The notes beneath the pieces were generated by a model. It saw only the letters and a list, made by a program, of their open reading frames with translations. It was not told the DNA's origin and did not search any database. From contig CAMUZR010000002.1 in the NCBI GenBank assembly GCA_947165255.1, positions 186,001 to 250,000 of the forward strand: 64,000 nt of DNA, given 5' to 3'. Shown piece by piece: positions 35,918 through 47,991 of the stretch. The DNA comes from an uncultured Bacteroidales bacterium. Lineage in GTDB: Bacteria; Bacteroidota; Bacteroidia; Bacteroidales; P3. Made by a program: the position numbers and the translations under genes. Numbering within the stretch: the stretch's first letter is position 1; the number at the start of each line of letters is the position of its first letter.

Positions 35918-37057
35918 ATGAAAAAGTTCATACTTCTTTCCGTTCTTGCCCTTATGTCGTTCGCAGGGTTGAAAGCCCAAGATTCGACCTATGCCCGCAA
36001 CGTCATTCGCGCCCTTTCCTCCGACAGGATGTACGGCAGAGGCGCAAGCTATCATGGCGACTCCATTGCGGCCGCCTACCTGGCTTCTGAAATGAAACGT
36101 CTGGGTGTGCTGCCTCTTCAAGTCAATTATTTCCAGCGCTATAGCTATAACTGCTACAGCCACGAAGGCCCCATCTCCCTAAGTGTCAACGGTAATAGTC
36201 TTGAGCCTTTCTCCCAGTTCCGGATATTTCCCGCCGCACGTTTCGAAAAAACCATTGCCGACGCAAAGAACAAAAAACAACTGAAAGACGGCACATGGCT
36301 CATCGGAGTCGAAAAATTAGACACCTACGTTCCCATCGTCGGCCCACAAACCAACAATCCCATCTGCATCCAAGTACTTGACACTCTTTTACCTAAACGC
36401 ATAAAAAAAGTCGAAGCCAATATACCTGTCCATTATCGCAACAACTATTGGTCGCAAAATGTAGTGGGCTACGTTAAAGGAATCGTCGACACCATGATAG
36501 TCTTCACCGCACATTACGACCACTGTGGCACCATGGGCGACGGCGTCATTTTCCATGGCGCCCACGACAATGCCAGCGGAGTGGCTGCCGTGATGGACAT
36601 TGCGCGCATTGCTTCCAGTAAAAAACCATATTATACCATGGTTTTCATGCTGTTCAGTGGTGAAGAGTCAGGCCTCTTGGGTTCAAAATATGCTGCCGAC
36701 CATCCCTTAATCGAATATTCGAAGGTCAAACTGCTATGCAATATCGACATGTTCTGCGGTGGCGACGAAGGCATTATGTTTTTCAACGCCAAGAGCGACA
36801 ACACCAAAGCATTCTTCAACCAAATGAAGACCATAAACGATGCCACCAAAGTGGCTGCAGAAATCCGTCCACGCGACAACCGTCCTAACAGCGACCACTG
36901 GTGGTTCACCGACAAATGCCCATCCATATTTTTACTCACCATGGGCGGACCTTATGGTGGCTATCACGACCCGGCCGACACCTGTAAAGGTTGCGGCCTT
37001 GCTCATTACAACGATTTTCTATCACTTGTGTTGCATCTGGCCCATCTAGAAAAATAG
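35918..37057 (+). CDS. Secreted M28 family zinc peptidase
   Basis: Exported zinc exopeptidase of 379 residues. The correct start is ATG 35918, giving signal peptide MKKFILLSVLALMSFAGLKAQ. An in-frame start at 35807 would lie inside the transporter gene and lose the signal peptide. Zinc site residues are visible: His/Asp in TAHYDHCG and GAHDNASG, Glu pair in FSGEESGLLG, Asp in CNIDMF and a final His in YHDPADT. Members are amino- or glutaminyl-peptidase-like. It lies 14 bases after the YfcC-type transporter. Confidence 0.9.
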   Translation: MKKFILLSVLALMSFAGLKAQDSTYARNVIRALSSDRMYGRGASYHGDSIAAAYLASEMKRLGVLPLQVNYFQRYSYNCYSHEGPISLSVNGNSLEPFSQFRIFPAARFEKTIADAKNKKQLKDGTWLIGVEKLDTYVPIVGPQTNNPICIQVLDTLLPKRIKKVEANIPVHYRNNYWSQNVVGYVKGIVDTMIVFTAHYDHCGTMGDGVIFHGAHDNASGVAAVMDIARIASSKKPYYTMVFMLFSGEESGLLGSKYAADHPLIEYSKVKLLCNIDMFCGGDEGIMFFNAKSDNTKAFFNQMKTINDATKVAAEIRPRDNRPNSDHWWFTDKCPSIFLLTMGGPYGGYHDPADTCKGCGLAHYNDFLSLVLHLAHLEK

Positions 37058-37389
37058 CTGCTCCAACAAAATCCCTTTAGCCCAACTGGACAGCACAGTT
37101 TCACCAACCGCACCTTTAATTATCACATATCGTTCTCTCAATACCTTCACTCGTACACTCATCTTTTCAGGAAAGAAATAGGTGAGTATATATTTTTACT
37201 ACTTTACATAACATGAATACTCGGAATTTTCCGCTTTTTGTTTTGACACACTTTTATATGAATACCATTAGATGTATAATGACAATCAAGAGTTCTTCTA
37301 TCTGTAGATGGAACAACTATAGAACAACGATAGAGGAAATAACAAAGGAATGGCGAAGGCAAAGCGAGATGACCGAGCAAAAAAATAAA
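37058..37389. other. Intergenic stretch without a supported gene
   Basis: This is the convergent region between the M28 peptidase and the TPR gene. An 84-codon frame at 37213 runs through the terminator and into the TPR gene; I do not accept it. No RNA gene is seen. Confidence 0.5.
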
Positions 37390-37415
37390 GGCCGCTGGAG
37401 CAAATCGCAGCGGCC
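37377..37415 (-). terminator. Terminator after the gyrA-TPR genes
   Basis: The minus strand carries stem GGCCGCTG / CAGCGGCC with a 10-base loop, followed by TTTATTTTTTTG. Confidence 0.85.
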
Positions 37416-37447
37416 ATCAATGAAAACATTATTTACAAATCAGTGTA

Positions 37448-38674
37448 TTATTGTGCAGATGATTTAGTCAACTGGTCAATTTTTGCGTTGATGGGTTTCA
37501 GTTCATCATACATTTCCAGGCGGGCGAAAACGGTTTTCAGAGCGTTGAGGCACTGATAAAGGTTGCTGCGGTTGTGGCTCTGATCTTCGGCAGACATGGA
37601 TTCGATGAAGCTGATGGCATCTTGGAAGTAAGGTATGGACTGACGGAAGAATTCTTTGCTCTCTTCGGTGTATTTGTCGGAAAGGCCGGTTTCATCTTCG
37701 ATGGGCACATTGTTGGCGGCATCAAGCTTATCGACGGCACGGTTGTAGAGCATCTTACCCAATCCGTAGTTGGCCAGGAACTGTTTGGGAAGGGCTTTGA
37801 GGGATTCTTTGTAACGAGCCTCGGCGTTGGTGAAATCTTCGACACTCTCGAAAGTGGCACCGGCAGCGGCCAGAAGATTGGCGTGAAGTTCGGGTTTGTC
37901 CACGGTTTTCTCGAGGGCTTTTTGGATTTCGGCATTGCCCTGCTCCATGTTGCCTTTCATCATGTAGGCCTCAGCCATCATCATGTTGGAGTTGAAATCT
38001 TCGGGGCAGAACTTAACATAATTTTGTGCCAGCTTGATTGCCTCATTGGTATCGGCATCTTGTTTGTAGAGTTTGAAGAGCGTGGAATAGACTATGTTCT
38101 CTTTGGTCTTGGTACGGACGAGGGGTTTGAAATATTTCTTGACAGCCTCGTTGTTCTGGGCGTTGAGAGCAGCCTTGCCGGCAAGGAGGTAAGACTCGTT
38201 GGCGTATTCTCTCTTGGCACTGGCCATGAACATTTTGATAGACTCTTCGCAGAGGTTCATGCACTCGTCCCATTTCTGAGTGTTGAAAGCGTTGATGGCT
38301 TTTTTGTAGTATTCGTTACCTACAAAGCTGAGGATGGTGTTGTTGCCCTCGGCATATTCTTTGTCAGTGTCAAGGTCTTTGCAACGCAGGGCGGCATTCT
38401 TGCACTTGTTCAACCAATCGGGGTCGAGGTTTTTGTATTTGGAACGGGCTTTGTCCTGTTCGCCACCAATTTGGCTGTAGATAAGGGCGGCATAATACCA
38501 TGTCTTGGCATCATCTTTGGTTTGTTCGTGTTCGCAGGCTGGGTCAATAAGTTTTTTGGCCTTGTCGAGATAGCCTCTGTTTTGGGCCTCACGTGCGCTA
38601 GTGACATTGAGTGACTGGGCGCTTACTGAATAACCGACGACTACAAGAGCCATCATTAATGCGATTTTTTTCAT
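37448..38674 (-). CDS. Periplasmic TPR protein
   Basis: Exported protein of 408 residues with signal peptide ending VSAQ (residues 1-19). The rest is built of TPR-like helix pairs (SAREAQNRGYLDKAKKLID, EYYKKAINAFNTQKWDECM, 'TNAEARYKESLKALP'), so it is a protein-protein scaffold in the periplasm. No enzymatic motif is seen. It lies 82 bases downstream of gyrA on the same strand and precedes a strong terminator. I found no clear TAnnTTTG element in the 82-base gap, so read-through from gyrA is possible. Confidence 0.8.
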   Translation of the reverse strand: MKKIALMMALVVVGYSVSAQSLNVTSAREAQNRGYLDKAKKLIDPACEHEQTKDDAKTWYYAALIYSQIGGEQDKARSKYKNLDPDWLNKCKNAALRCKDLDTDKEYAEGNNTILSFVGNEYYKKAINAFNTQKWDECMNLCEESIKMFMASAKREYANESYLLAGKAALNAQNNEAVKKYFKPLVRTKTKENIVYSTLFKLYKQDADTNEAIKLAQNYVKFCPEDFNSNMMMAEAYMMKGNMEQGNAEIQKALEKTVDKPELHANLLAAAGATFESVEDFTNAEARYKESLKALPKQFLANYGLGKMLYNRAVDKLDAANNVPIEDETGLSDKYTEESKEFFRQSIPYFQDAISFIESMSAEDQSHNRSNLYQCLNALKTVFARLEMYDELKPINAKIDQLTKSSAQ

Positions 38675-38756
38675 TTTGTTTAATTTCTAGTGTTTTGATT
38701 CAATTTTCTATTATGTATTCCTAATTGTTAAAATATTGCATCCCCTACCCTATTGC

Positions 38757-41279
38757 TTATGCTTCTGGGGTATTAGAGGTTTCTGCCGAATTCTGATTTT
38801 CAGTATTATCCACGCTTTCGTCGGACGGTTCCTCATTGTCGGTAGGCACCTTGGTGATGGAGGCAATGTAGTCCTTGCCGCGCAGGTTGATCAGCTTGAC
38901 ACCTTGGGTGTTACGTCCAAGGACGCGCAGTTCGCTGACTTTCATACGGATGGTGATTCCGCTACGGTTGATAATCATTAGGTCTTCGTTGTCGTTGACG
39001 TTGATGAACGAGATGATTCCACCGGTTTTGTCGGTCAGTTTCATGGTCATGACGCCTTTGCCGCCACGTTTTGTCTTGCGGTATTCGTTGAGTTGGGAAC
39101 GTTTGCCAAAGCCGGTTTCGCTCACCACGAGGATGTCGTCGTTTTCACTGTTGGACACCAACATGCCGATGACTTCGTCGTTTTCAGGTTCGAGGGTGAT
39201 GCCCTTCACACCGGTGGCGCCACGGCCCATTTCGCGGAATTCGTTCTCGCTGCAGCGCATTACTTTTCCTTTCTTCGAGGCCAGGAGTATTTCGCTGTTG
39301 CCGTCGGTGAGGCTGGCCGAAATCAGTTCGTCGTCTTCTCTGATGTTAACGGCTATGATGCCTTTGGTGCGGGGGTGAGAATAGTTTTCCAGGAGAGTCT
39401 TCTTGACGACACCGTGCTTGGTGCACATGACGATGTAATGGCTCTTAAGGTATTCCTCGTCGCTCAGGTTCTGCACGTTGACGTAGGCCTTCACCTTGTC
39501 GTCGGGCTCAATGTTGATCATGTTGAGGATGGGGCGGCCCTTGGCGTTCTTTTCGCCTTCAGGCACCTCGAAGGCGCGCATCCAGTAGCAGCGGCCTTTT
39601 TCGGTGAAAAAGAGCAGGTAGTTGTGATTAGTGCACATGAAAATGTGCTCTACGAAGTCCTCGCTGCGGACGGAGCTTCCTTTTGAGCCTACGCCGCCAC
39701 GCGTTTGGGCGCGGTACTCGCTCAGGAGGGTGCGTTTCACGTAGCCCATGTGGGAGATGGTGATGACTACTTCGTCGTTGGGGATAGTGTCTTCAATGCG
39801 GAAATTGGAGGCCTCGTACTTGATGGCTGTGCGGCGGTCGTCGCCATATTTGTCGCGGATTTCGATAAGTTCGTCTTTGATGACGCCGAAAAGGACGTTA
39901 CGGTCGCCCAGGATTTCTTTGCAACGGGCAATGAAGCGCATTTTCTCGTCGTACTCGTCCTGCAGTTTCTGACGCTCCAGTCCGGTGAGCTGACGCAGAC
40001 GCATCTCGACAATTGCCTGGGCCTGCAGGTCGCTGAAATTCCAGCGGTCCATGAGGTTCTGTCGCGCTTCCTCAACGGAGGAGGATTGCTTTATCATTTG
40101 AATGATTTCGTCGATGATGTCGATGGCTCTTAGGAAACCTTCGAGCAGATGGGCTCGTTTCTCGGCTTCGGCCATGTCGAACTGGGTGCGGCGGGTGACG
40201 ACCTCCTCGCGGTGCTCGACGAAATTTTTGATCAGGTCTTTAAGGTTCAGCAGCATGGGGCGGCCGTGGACCAGGGCGATGTTGTTGACGGCAAAGGAGC
40301 TTTGCAGCTCGCTCAGCTGGAAAAGTTTGTTCAAAATGACGTTGGGAACCACATCGTGACGCAGCATGTACACCACGCGGATGCCGTCTTTGTCGCTTTC
40401 GTCGCGTATGTCGGTGATGCCGACTATCTTGCCTTCCTTCACCAGCTGAGCCTGGCGCTTGATCATTTCGCTTTTGTTGACGCCGTAAGGAATGGTGTGT
40501 GCGATGATGATGTTGCGCCCCTTGTTGTCGACGTCGATAGAGGTGTCGGCGCGCAAGATGATGCTTCCGCGACCGGTGCTGTAGGCATCACGGACGCCTT
40601 TGTAGCCGTAGATGGTGCCGCCGCCTGGGAAGTCGGGGGCTTTTACGAACTGCATGAGTTCGTCGACGGAGATTTCGTTGTTGTCGATATATGCGACGCA
40701 GCCGTCAAGTACTTCGCGCAGGTTGTGGGTGGGCATGTTGGTGGCCATGCCGACGGCAATGCCGTTGGAACCGTTGATGAGCAGATTGGGTATGCGGGTG
40801 GGAAGCACAGTGGGTTCCTCGCGCTCGTTGGTGTAGGTGGGCATCATGTCGACGGTATCTTTCTTGATGTCGGCCAGCATTTCATTGGCCATCTGTTCCA
40901 TGCGACATTCGGTATAACGCATGGCGGCAGGGCTGTCGCCGTCGATACTGCCAAAGTTGCCCTGTCCGTCCACAAGGGGGTAGCGCATATTCCAGTTTTG
41001 TGCCAAGCGAACCATGGCGCCATAGACTGATGAGTCGCCGTGAGGGTGGTACTGGCCGAGCACTTCGCCGACCACGGTGGCCGACTTGCGATAGGGAGTG
41101 TTGTAGTACATGCCCATGTCGTTCATGGCGAAAAGGATTCGGCGTTGGACCGGCTTGAGTCCGTCGCGAACGTCGGGCAGCGCACGCGACACGATTACCG
41201 ACATTGCATAGTCAATGTAGGCCGATTTCATTGTAGTTTCGATGTCTACGCGCGTAATTTTTTCGTTCTCAGAAATCAT
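38757..41279 (-). CDS. gyrA: DNA gyrase subunit A
   Basis: Topoisomerase subunit that breaks and rejoins DNA to introduce negative supercoils. It has 840 residues. The catalytic Tyr122 lies in MRYTECRM, and the quinolone-determining region reads [17 protein letters not shown] with Ser83 (wild-type-like) and Gly87 where E. coli has Asp. The C-terminal beta-pinwheel has the GyrA box-like [10 protein letters not shown] and an acidic tail. A TACCTTTG promoter element lies 62 bases upstream. gyrB is not in the window. Confidence 0.97.
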   Translation of the reverse strand: MISENEKITRVDIETTMKSAYIDYAMSVIVSRALPDVRDGLKPVQRRILFAMNDMGMYYNTPYRKSATVVGEVLGQYHPHGDSSVYGAMVRLAQNWNMRYPLVDGQGNFGSIDGDSPAAMRYTECRMEQMANEMLADIKKDTVDMMPTYTNEREEPTVLPTRIPNLLINGSNGIAVGMATNMPTHNLREVLDGCVAYIDNNEISVDELMQFVKAPDFPGGGTIYGYKGVRDAYSTGRGSIILRADTSIDVDNKGRNIIIAHTIPYGVNKSEMIKRQAQLVKEGKIVGITDIRDESDKDGIRVVYMLRHDVVPNVILNKLFQLSELQSSFAVNNIALVHGRPMLLNLKDLIKNFVEHREEVVTRRTQFDMAEAEKRAHLLEGFLRAIDIIDEIIQMIKQSSSVEEARQNLMDRWNFSDLQAQAIVEMRLRQLTGLERQKLQDEYDEKMRFIARCKEILGDRNVLFGVIKDELIEIRDKYGDDRRTAIKYEASNFRIEDTIPNDEVVITISHMGYVKRTLLSEYRAQTRGGVGSKGSSVRSEDFVEHIFMCTNHNYLLFFTEKGRCYWMRAFEVPEGEKNAKGRPILNMINIEPDDKVKAYVNVQNLSDEEYLKSHYIVMCTKHGVVKKTLLENYSHPRTKGIIAVNIREDDELISASLTDGNSEILLASKKGKVMRCSENEFREMGRGATGVKGITLEPENDEVIGMLVSNSENDDILVVSETGFGKRSQLNEYRKTKRGGKGVMTMKLTDKTGGIISFINVNDNEDLMIINRSGITIRMKVSELRVLGRNTQGVKLINLRGKDYIASITKVPTDNEEPSDESVDNTENQNSAETSNTPEA

Positions 41280-41340
41280 TTTTTATATATATTATTGTAT
41301 TTCAATTATAAATAGAAATTTCGCTTTTTAGTATAGAATA

Positions 41341-41348
41341 CAAAGGTA
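41341..41348 (-). promoter_or_regulatory. -7 promoter element for gyrA
   Basis: The minus strand reads TACCTTTG (TAnnTTTG), 62 bases upstream of the gyrA ATG; the leader is AT-rich. Confidence 0.6.
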
Positions 41349-41509
41349 CGTTTTTTTTTTCATTTATTAATGTATTGGAAGCGTTTTTATTAACATTTTA
41401 ATATAGGAAGATGTCGGTTATGGCATACTTTTTGATATGGTATGCACATTAAACATGCATTTGTTGAAAACAAAGAGTCTCTATACCCTCTCATCTCGAG
41501 ATTTTGTTG

Positions 41510-41517
41510 TACTTTTG
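41510..41517 (+). promoter_or_regulatory. -7 promoter element for clpC
   Basis: TACTTTTG (TAnnTTTG) lies 19 bases before the clpC ATG at 41536. No CIRCE or CtsR-like operator was noticed. Confidence 0.65.
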
Positions 41518-41535
41518 CACCGTTAATTTATCACT

Positions 41536-44172
<2,637 letters not shown>

Positions 44173-44191
44173 TCCGTTACAATACTTAATG

Positions 44192-44226
44192 AAAAAAAGA
44201 GAATCTTGGACGGTTCTCTTTTTTTT
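44192..44226 (+). terminator. Terminator after clpC
   Basis: AAAAAAAGAGAA / TTCTCTTTTTTTT stem with a 10-base loop and a T run, 20 bases after the clpC stop. Confidence 0.8.
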
Positions 44227-44230
44227 GACA

Positions 44231-44264
44231 CAAAAAAGCCGACACGCTTGTGTGTGTCGGCTTT
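44231..44264 (-). terminator. Terminator after gcvP
   Basis: The minus strand carries AAAGCCGACAC / GTGTCGGCTTT followed by a T run, 19 bases after the gcvP stop. Confidence 0.85.
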
Positions 44265-44282
44265 AGTTGTTAATACTGTTTA

Positions 44283-47132
44283 CTATTCTTGCCAGGTGGC
44301 GATGAGGTTACGGTCGCCAACGGCGTCGTTAATCTTGCTAATTGTAGGCCAGTACTTGTCCTCATGCTCCATTGGGAAGGCAGCTTCCTTACGACTGTAA
44401 GGGTATTCCCACTCTTCGGCGCAGACCACCTGCATGGTGTGGGGAGCGTTGGCAATGGGGTTGTTGTCCTCGGTATACTTACCGGTCATTACGTCGTCGA
44501 TTTCCTTGCGGATAGCTATCAGTGCGTCGCAGAAACGGTCTAGTTCACTCAGGGGCTCACTCTCTGTGGGCTCTACCATGAGGGTGTTGTGGACGGGGAA
44601 TGCCACAGTCGGAGCGTGGAAGCCATAGTCGTCCAAACGGCGGGCAATGTCGCCGACTTTTACCTTGAGGCTGAACTCGTTGAAGTCTACGATAAACTCG
44701 TGGCCGCACATACCGTTCTTGTTGGTGTAAAGAATCTTATAGTACTTCTGCAAACGGGCACGCATATAGTTGGCATTGAGGATGGCGTGGCGGGTAGCGT
44801 CAGTGAGACCGTTGCCTCCCAGCATTAGCAGATAGCCGTAGCTGATGGGGAAGAGCATGGCGTTGCCGTAAGGAGCAGCAGCCATGGCATTACCCTTGGC
44901 ACCGCCCACTTTGACCTGACCGTGCGAGGGCAAGAAGTCGAGCAATTTGGCACTGACGGCAATGGGACCTACACCAGAGCCACCGCCACCGTGAGGACCT
45001 GCGAAAGTCTTGTGGAGGTTGAGATGGCATACATCGGCACCCATGTGGCCAGGGCTGGTGATGCCCACCTGACCGTTCATGTTGGCACCGTCCATATAGA
45101 CGAGACCGCCATTCTGGTGGATGATATTGATGATGTCGAGAATGCCTTCTTCGAAAGCACCATGGGTGGAAGGATAGGTAATCATGAGGCAGGCCAAGTT
45201 GTCTTTGTATTGCTCGGCCTTGGCACGGAGGTCGTCAACATCGACATCACCACGTTCGTTGCAGTTTACCACAACGACAGTCATGCCGGCCTTAGCTGCG
45301 CTAGCGGGGTTGGTGCCGTGGGCGCTGGCAGGAATGAGGCAGATATTGCGGTGTCCTTCGCCACGATCAAGGTGATAGTTGCGAATGACGGTCAGTCCAC
45401 TGTACTCACCGGCAGAACCCGAATTGGGTTGCAGAGACACACCGGCAAAACCAGTCACGATGGCCAGCAGGTCTTCCATTTCGTTGATCATTTCGGTGTA
45501 GCCCAGCGTTTGGTCCTCGGGAGCGAAGGGGTGGATGGCACCAAATTCGGCCCAGCTCAGCGGCAGCATTTCGGCAGCAGCGTTCAGTTTCATGGTGCAG
45601 CTTCCCAGCGGAATCATAGCGCGGTTGAGGCTGAGATCCTTCACCTCCAGCTTCTTCATGTAGCGCATCATCTCGGTCTCGCTGTGGTAGGTGTTGAACA
45701 CTTTCTGTTTCAGATAAGCGGTCTTGCGCTTGAGGCTTTCGGGCAGAGTGGCATCCTCGTCGGCGCAGTTGCAGCAGCATTGGATCTCTTCGGCTTTCTT
45801 ACCTGCGGCCTCGGCCAGCACATTGATGATTTCCTGAAGGTCAGCCTTCGCGGTAGTCTCGTCAATGCTGATGCCGATGCATTCGGCACAAATATAACGG
45901 AAGTTGATATGATGCTCAAGTGCAACCTTGCGAACAGCGTCGGTAGCGCAGGGGCACTGCAGGGCCAAAGTGTCGAAGAATGCGCGGTTGTGTTGTTTGT
46001 AGCCATATTTCGCAGCCTCTTTGGCCAGTTTGGCAGCCATCTTGTGGATATTGTTGGCAATCTCGCAGATGCCTTCGGGGCCGTGCCAAGCAGCGTAGAA
46101 GCCGCTCATGATGGCCTGCAAAGCACTGGCGGTGCAGATGTTAGAGGTGGCTTTATCACGTTTGATGTGCTGTTCGCGCATACCTAAAGCCATACGCAGG
46201 GCGGGATTGCCCTTGGCATCGATGCTCCAGCCGATGATACGGCCAGGGAAGGCACGTTTGAAATCCTCGGTGAAGGCGTAAAAGCCAGCATGGGGACCGC
46301 CGAAGCCCATGGGCAGGCCGAAGCGTTGGTTGTTGCCGAAGCAGCAGTCGACACCCATCTCACCGGGAGTCTTCACCATAGCCAAGGCCATGAGGTCGGT
46401 AGCCATACCAACGAAAATCTTGTTCTCGTGGCACTTAGCTACGAAGTCGGTATAATCCCGAACCTCACCAAATTGGTTGGGGTTCTGAAGCATGACGGCA
46501 AAATACTGTTTTGCATCGAAATCGAAGTCATCGACATTGCCGGTAACGATCTCAATATTGCGAGGTGCAGCATTGGTGCGCATCACATCAAGCGTCTGAG
46601 GCAGAAGGCCGTTGTCGACAAAGATTTTGCAGATGCCATCTTTCTGGGCTTGACGGCTGCGCTGGGCAAAGAACATCAGCATGCACTCGCCACCAGCAGT
46701 GGCCTCATCGAGCAAACTGGCGTTGCTCAAGGGCATGCCGGTCATTTCACTCACCATGGTCTGATAGGTCATCAGGGCTTCCAAGCGGCCCTGGCTGATT
46801 TCTGTCTGGTAAGGAGTGTAGGCGGTATACCAGCCAGCATTCTCAAACACGTTACGCTGTATGACACTGGGAGTAATGGTATTGTAGTAACCCATGCCGA
46901 TGTAGGTTTTGTAGAGCTTGTTTTTGTGGGCAAGCTCGCGGCAGCGGTTGAGGAATTCAAACTCATTGATACCGTCGGCAATTGGCATCGGTTCTTTCAG
47001 ACGGATGGCGGCAGGAACTGCCTTGTCTATTAATTCGTCGATGGAGCTAACGCCGATTTCCTTCAGCATTTTTTCTTCTTCAGCAGCCTTGCAGACACCA
47101 TTGTGTCTCTTGGTAAAATTATTGCTAATCAT
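44283..47132 (-). CDS. gcvP: Glycine dehydrogenase (decarboxylating), P-protein of the glycine cleavage system
   Basis: PLP enzyme that decarboxylates glycine and passes the aminomethyl group to the H-protein. From ATG 47132 it has 949 residues, the fused single-chain form. A longer in-frame start at 47189 is rejected because the promoter element lies at 47179-47210, overlapping that extension. PLP-binding Lys708 lies in HLNLHKTFAGPHGGGG. N-terminal markers 'YIGMGYYNTITPSVIQRNVFENAGWYTAYTPYQ' lie at about 85-120. gcvT and gcvH are not adjacent. No glycine riboswitch was seen in the ~40-base leader. Confidence 0.96.
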   Translation of the reverse strand: MISNNFTKRHNGVCKAAEEEKMLKEIGVSSIDELIDKAVPAAIRLKEPMPIADGINEFEFLNRCRELAHKNKLYKTYIGMGYYNTITPSVIQRNVFENAGWYTAYTPYQTEISQGRLEALMTYQTMVSEMTGMPLSNASLLDEATAGGECMLMFFAQRSRQAQKDGICKIFVDNGLLPQTLDVMRTNAAPRNIEIVTGNVDDFDFDAKQYFAVMLQNPNQFGEVRDYTDFVAKCHENKIFVGMATDLMALAMVKTPGEMGVDCCFGNNQRFGLPMGFGGPHAGFYAFTEDFKRAFPGRIIGWSIDAKGNPALRMALGMREQHIKRDKATSNICTASALQAIMSGFYAAWHGPEGICEIANNIHKMAAKLAKEAAKYGYKQHNRAFFDTLALQCPCATDAVRKVALEHHINFRYICAECIGISIDETTAKADLQEIINVLAEAAGKKAEEIQCCCNCADEDATLPESLKRKTAYLKQKVFNTYHSETEMMRYMKKLEVKDLSLNRAMIPLGSCTMKLNAAAEMLPLSWAEFGAIHPFAPEDQTLGYTEMINEMEDLLAIVTGFAGVSLQPNSGSAGEYSGLTVIRNYHLDRGEGHRNICLIPASAHGTNPASAAKAGMTVVVVNCNERGDVDVDDLRAKAEQYKDNLACLMITYPSTHGAFEEGILDIINIIHQNGGLVYMDGANMNGQVGITSPGHMGADVCHLNLHKTFAGPHGGGGSGVGPIAVSAKLLDFLPSHGQVKVGGAKGNAMAAAPYGNAMLFPISYGYLLMLGGNGLTDATRHAILNANYMRARLQKYYKILYTNKNGMCGHEFIVDFNEFSLKVKVGDIARRLDDYGFHAPTVAFPVHNTLMVEPTESEPLSELDRFCDALIAIRKEIDDVMTGKYTEDNNPIANAPHTMQVVCAEEWEYPYSRKEAAFPMEHEDKYWPTISKINDAVGDRNLIATWQE

Positions 47133-47178
47133 ATAGTTATTATTAATATTTATATATTTATCAATATTTTTGAATTTA

Positions 47179-47210
47179 CAAAAATACAAAATAATAATGA
47201 CTTACACAAA
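47179..47210 (-). promoter_or_regulatory. Full promoter of gcvP; decides its start
   Basis: The minus strand reads TTTG (47207-47210), a 20-base spacer and TATTTTTG (47179-47186), a complete Bacteroidota promoter. The transcript starts downstream of 47179, so the ATG at 47189 cannot be used. Confidence 0.8.
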
Positions 47211-47225
47211 AAAACTTTTGTATTC

Positions 47226-47978
47226 TCAATGGTTCTCAGTGCGGTCCTTTTCTAAATCCCGCATTTGAATGCCGAAATAACGCTGTGCATGCTTGTTGGC
47301 CCAACGTTCGGCATATAACTTTTTATGCTGATGCTGTCTGCCATGCGATGACGATTCAGCCATTTGGCTCAACAGCGAAGGAATGCCCACGATGAATAAA
47401 TACCCCCACCCTAACCTCATGCTGTCCAACGTGTGCCCAAATTCGTGCATCAACATCTGTGACGATCTGTAGCGGACAAAAGTATCGAATTCACCTTCTA
47501 TGCTGTCTGAAATCCACATGTTTACGTAACACCCAAGAGATAGACCCTTGTACACTCCGTCGTTGCGACCTTCCGCAATGGCAAAGGTGACGCCTCCGAT
47601 CGTTTCTACTCTGTCCATTTGTCCGATTATATTACGCCATTGTGACACCATATAGCCTAACCACAACTGAGGCAGCTCCCACCAGAAACGGGTGAATGCC
47701 TGCACTGCCGCCCTCCGTGGGTGTTTATGGTCAAAAATGTAGCGGCCTCTGAAGAGTTTCCAGCCCAATTGTGGCCGTCTCATGATGCCCAGCAGTGTGG
47801 CAAGCAGCATTGTCCCCTTTAGTGAAAGAAAAGTCCAGCCAATGGCCATGGCCGAGGTCTGGTCGGTGAGCACCGCACCAATAGCACCTCCATAGGTGGC
47901 TGCCAGAGTGATGAAACCGATTGCGGCAGGCCAAACCCCATTGGTCTTATAATGTTTTAGCGCCATGGTTTCAGCCAA
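47226..47978 (-). CDS. Putative membrane-associated zincin (HExGH-type) of unknown substrate
   Basis: Protein of 250 residues with two N-terminal hydrophobic segments (about 15-38 and 43-64), then a soluble domain with zinc-site motif HEFGHT (His178, Glu179, His182). A possible third ligand Glu224 lies in YAERWANKHAQRYFG, resembling the ExxxN/AD helix of M48-like enzymes. The segment after the motif, 'RLGWGYLFIVGIPSL', is also found in zincin domains of Bacteroidota hypothetical proteins. The gene starts 13 bases after the peroxidase-patatin-barrel gene ends, on the same strand, so the two are very likely co-transcribed. Protease activity is inferred from the motif only. Confidence 0.65.
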   Translation of the reverse strand: MAETMALKHYKTNGVWPAAIGFITLAATYGGAIGAVLTDQTSAMAIGWTFLSLKGTMLLATLLGIMRRPQLGWKLFRGRYIFDHKHPRRAAVQAFTRFWWELPQLWLGYMVSQWRNIIGQMDRVETIGGVTFAIAEGRNDGVYKGLSLGCYVNMWISDSIEGEFDTFVRYRSSQMLMHEFGHTLDSMRLGWGYLFIVGIPSLLSQMAESSSHGRQHQHKKLYAERWANKHAQRYFGIQMRDLEKDRTENH

Positions 47979-47991
47979 GGATTAAACCGTA

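Noticed and set aside
37213..37467. 84-codon frame after the M28 gene
   Set aside because: Runs through the gyrA-TPR terminator into the end of the TPR gene, with no homology-like features.
40149..41030. 293-codon plus-strand frame
   Set aside because: Antisense to gyrA; composition typical of a shadow frame.
44922..46187. 421-codon plus-strand frame
   Set aside because: Antisense to gcvP, which has all its family motifs; no promoter or family support.
47133..47178. Glycine riboswitch before gcvP
   Set aside because: The leader is only about 40 bases, too short for a glycine aptamer.
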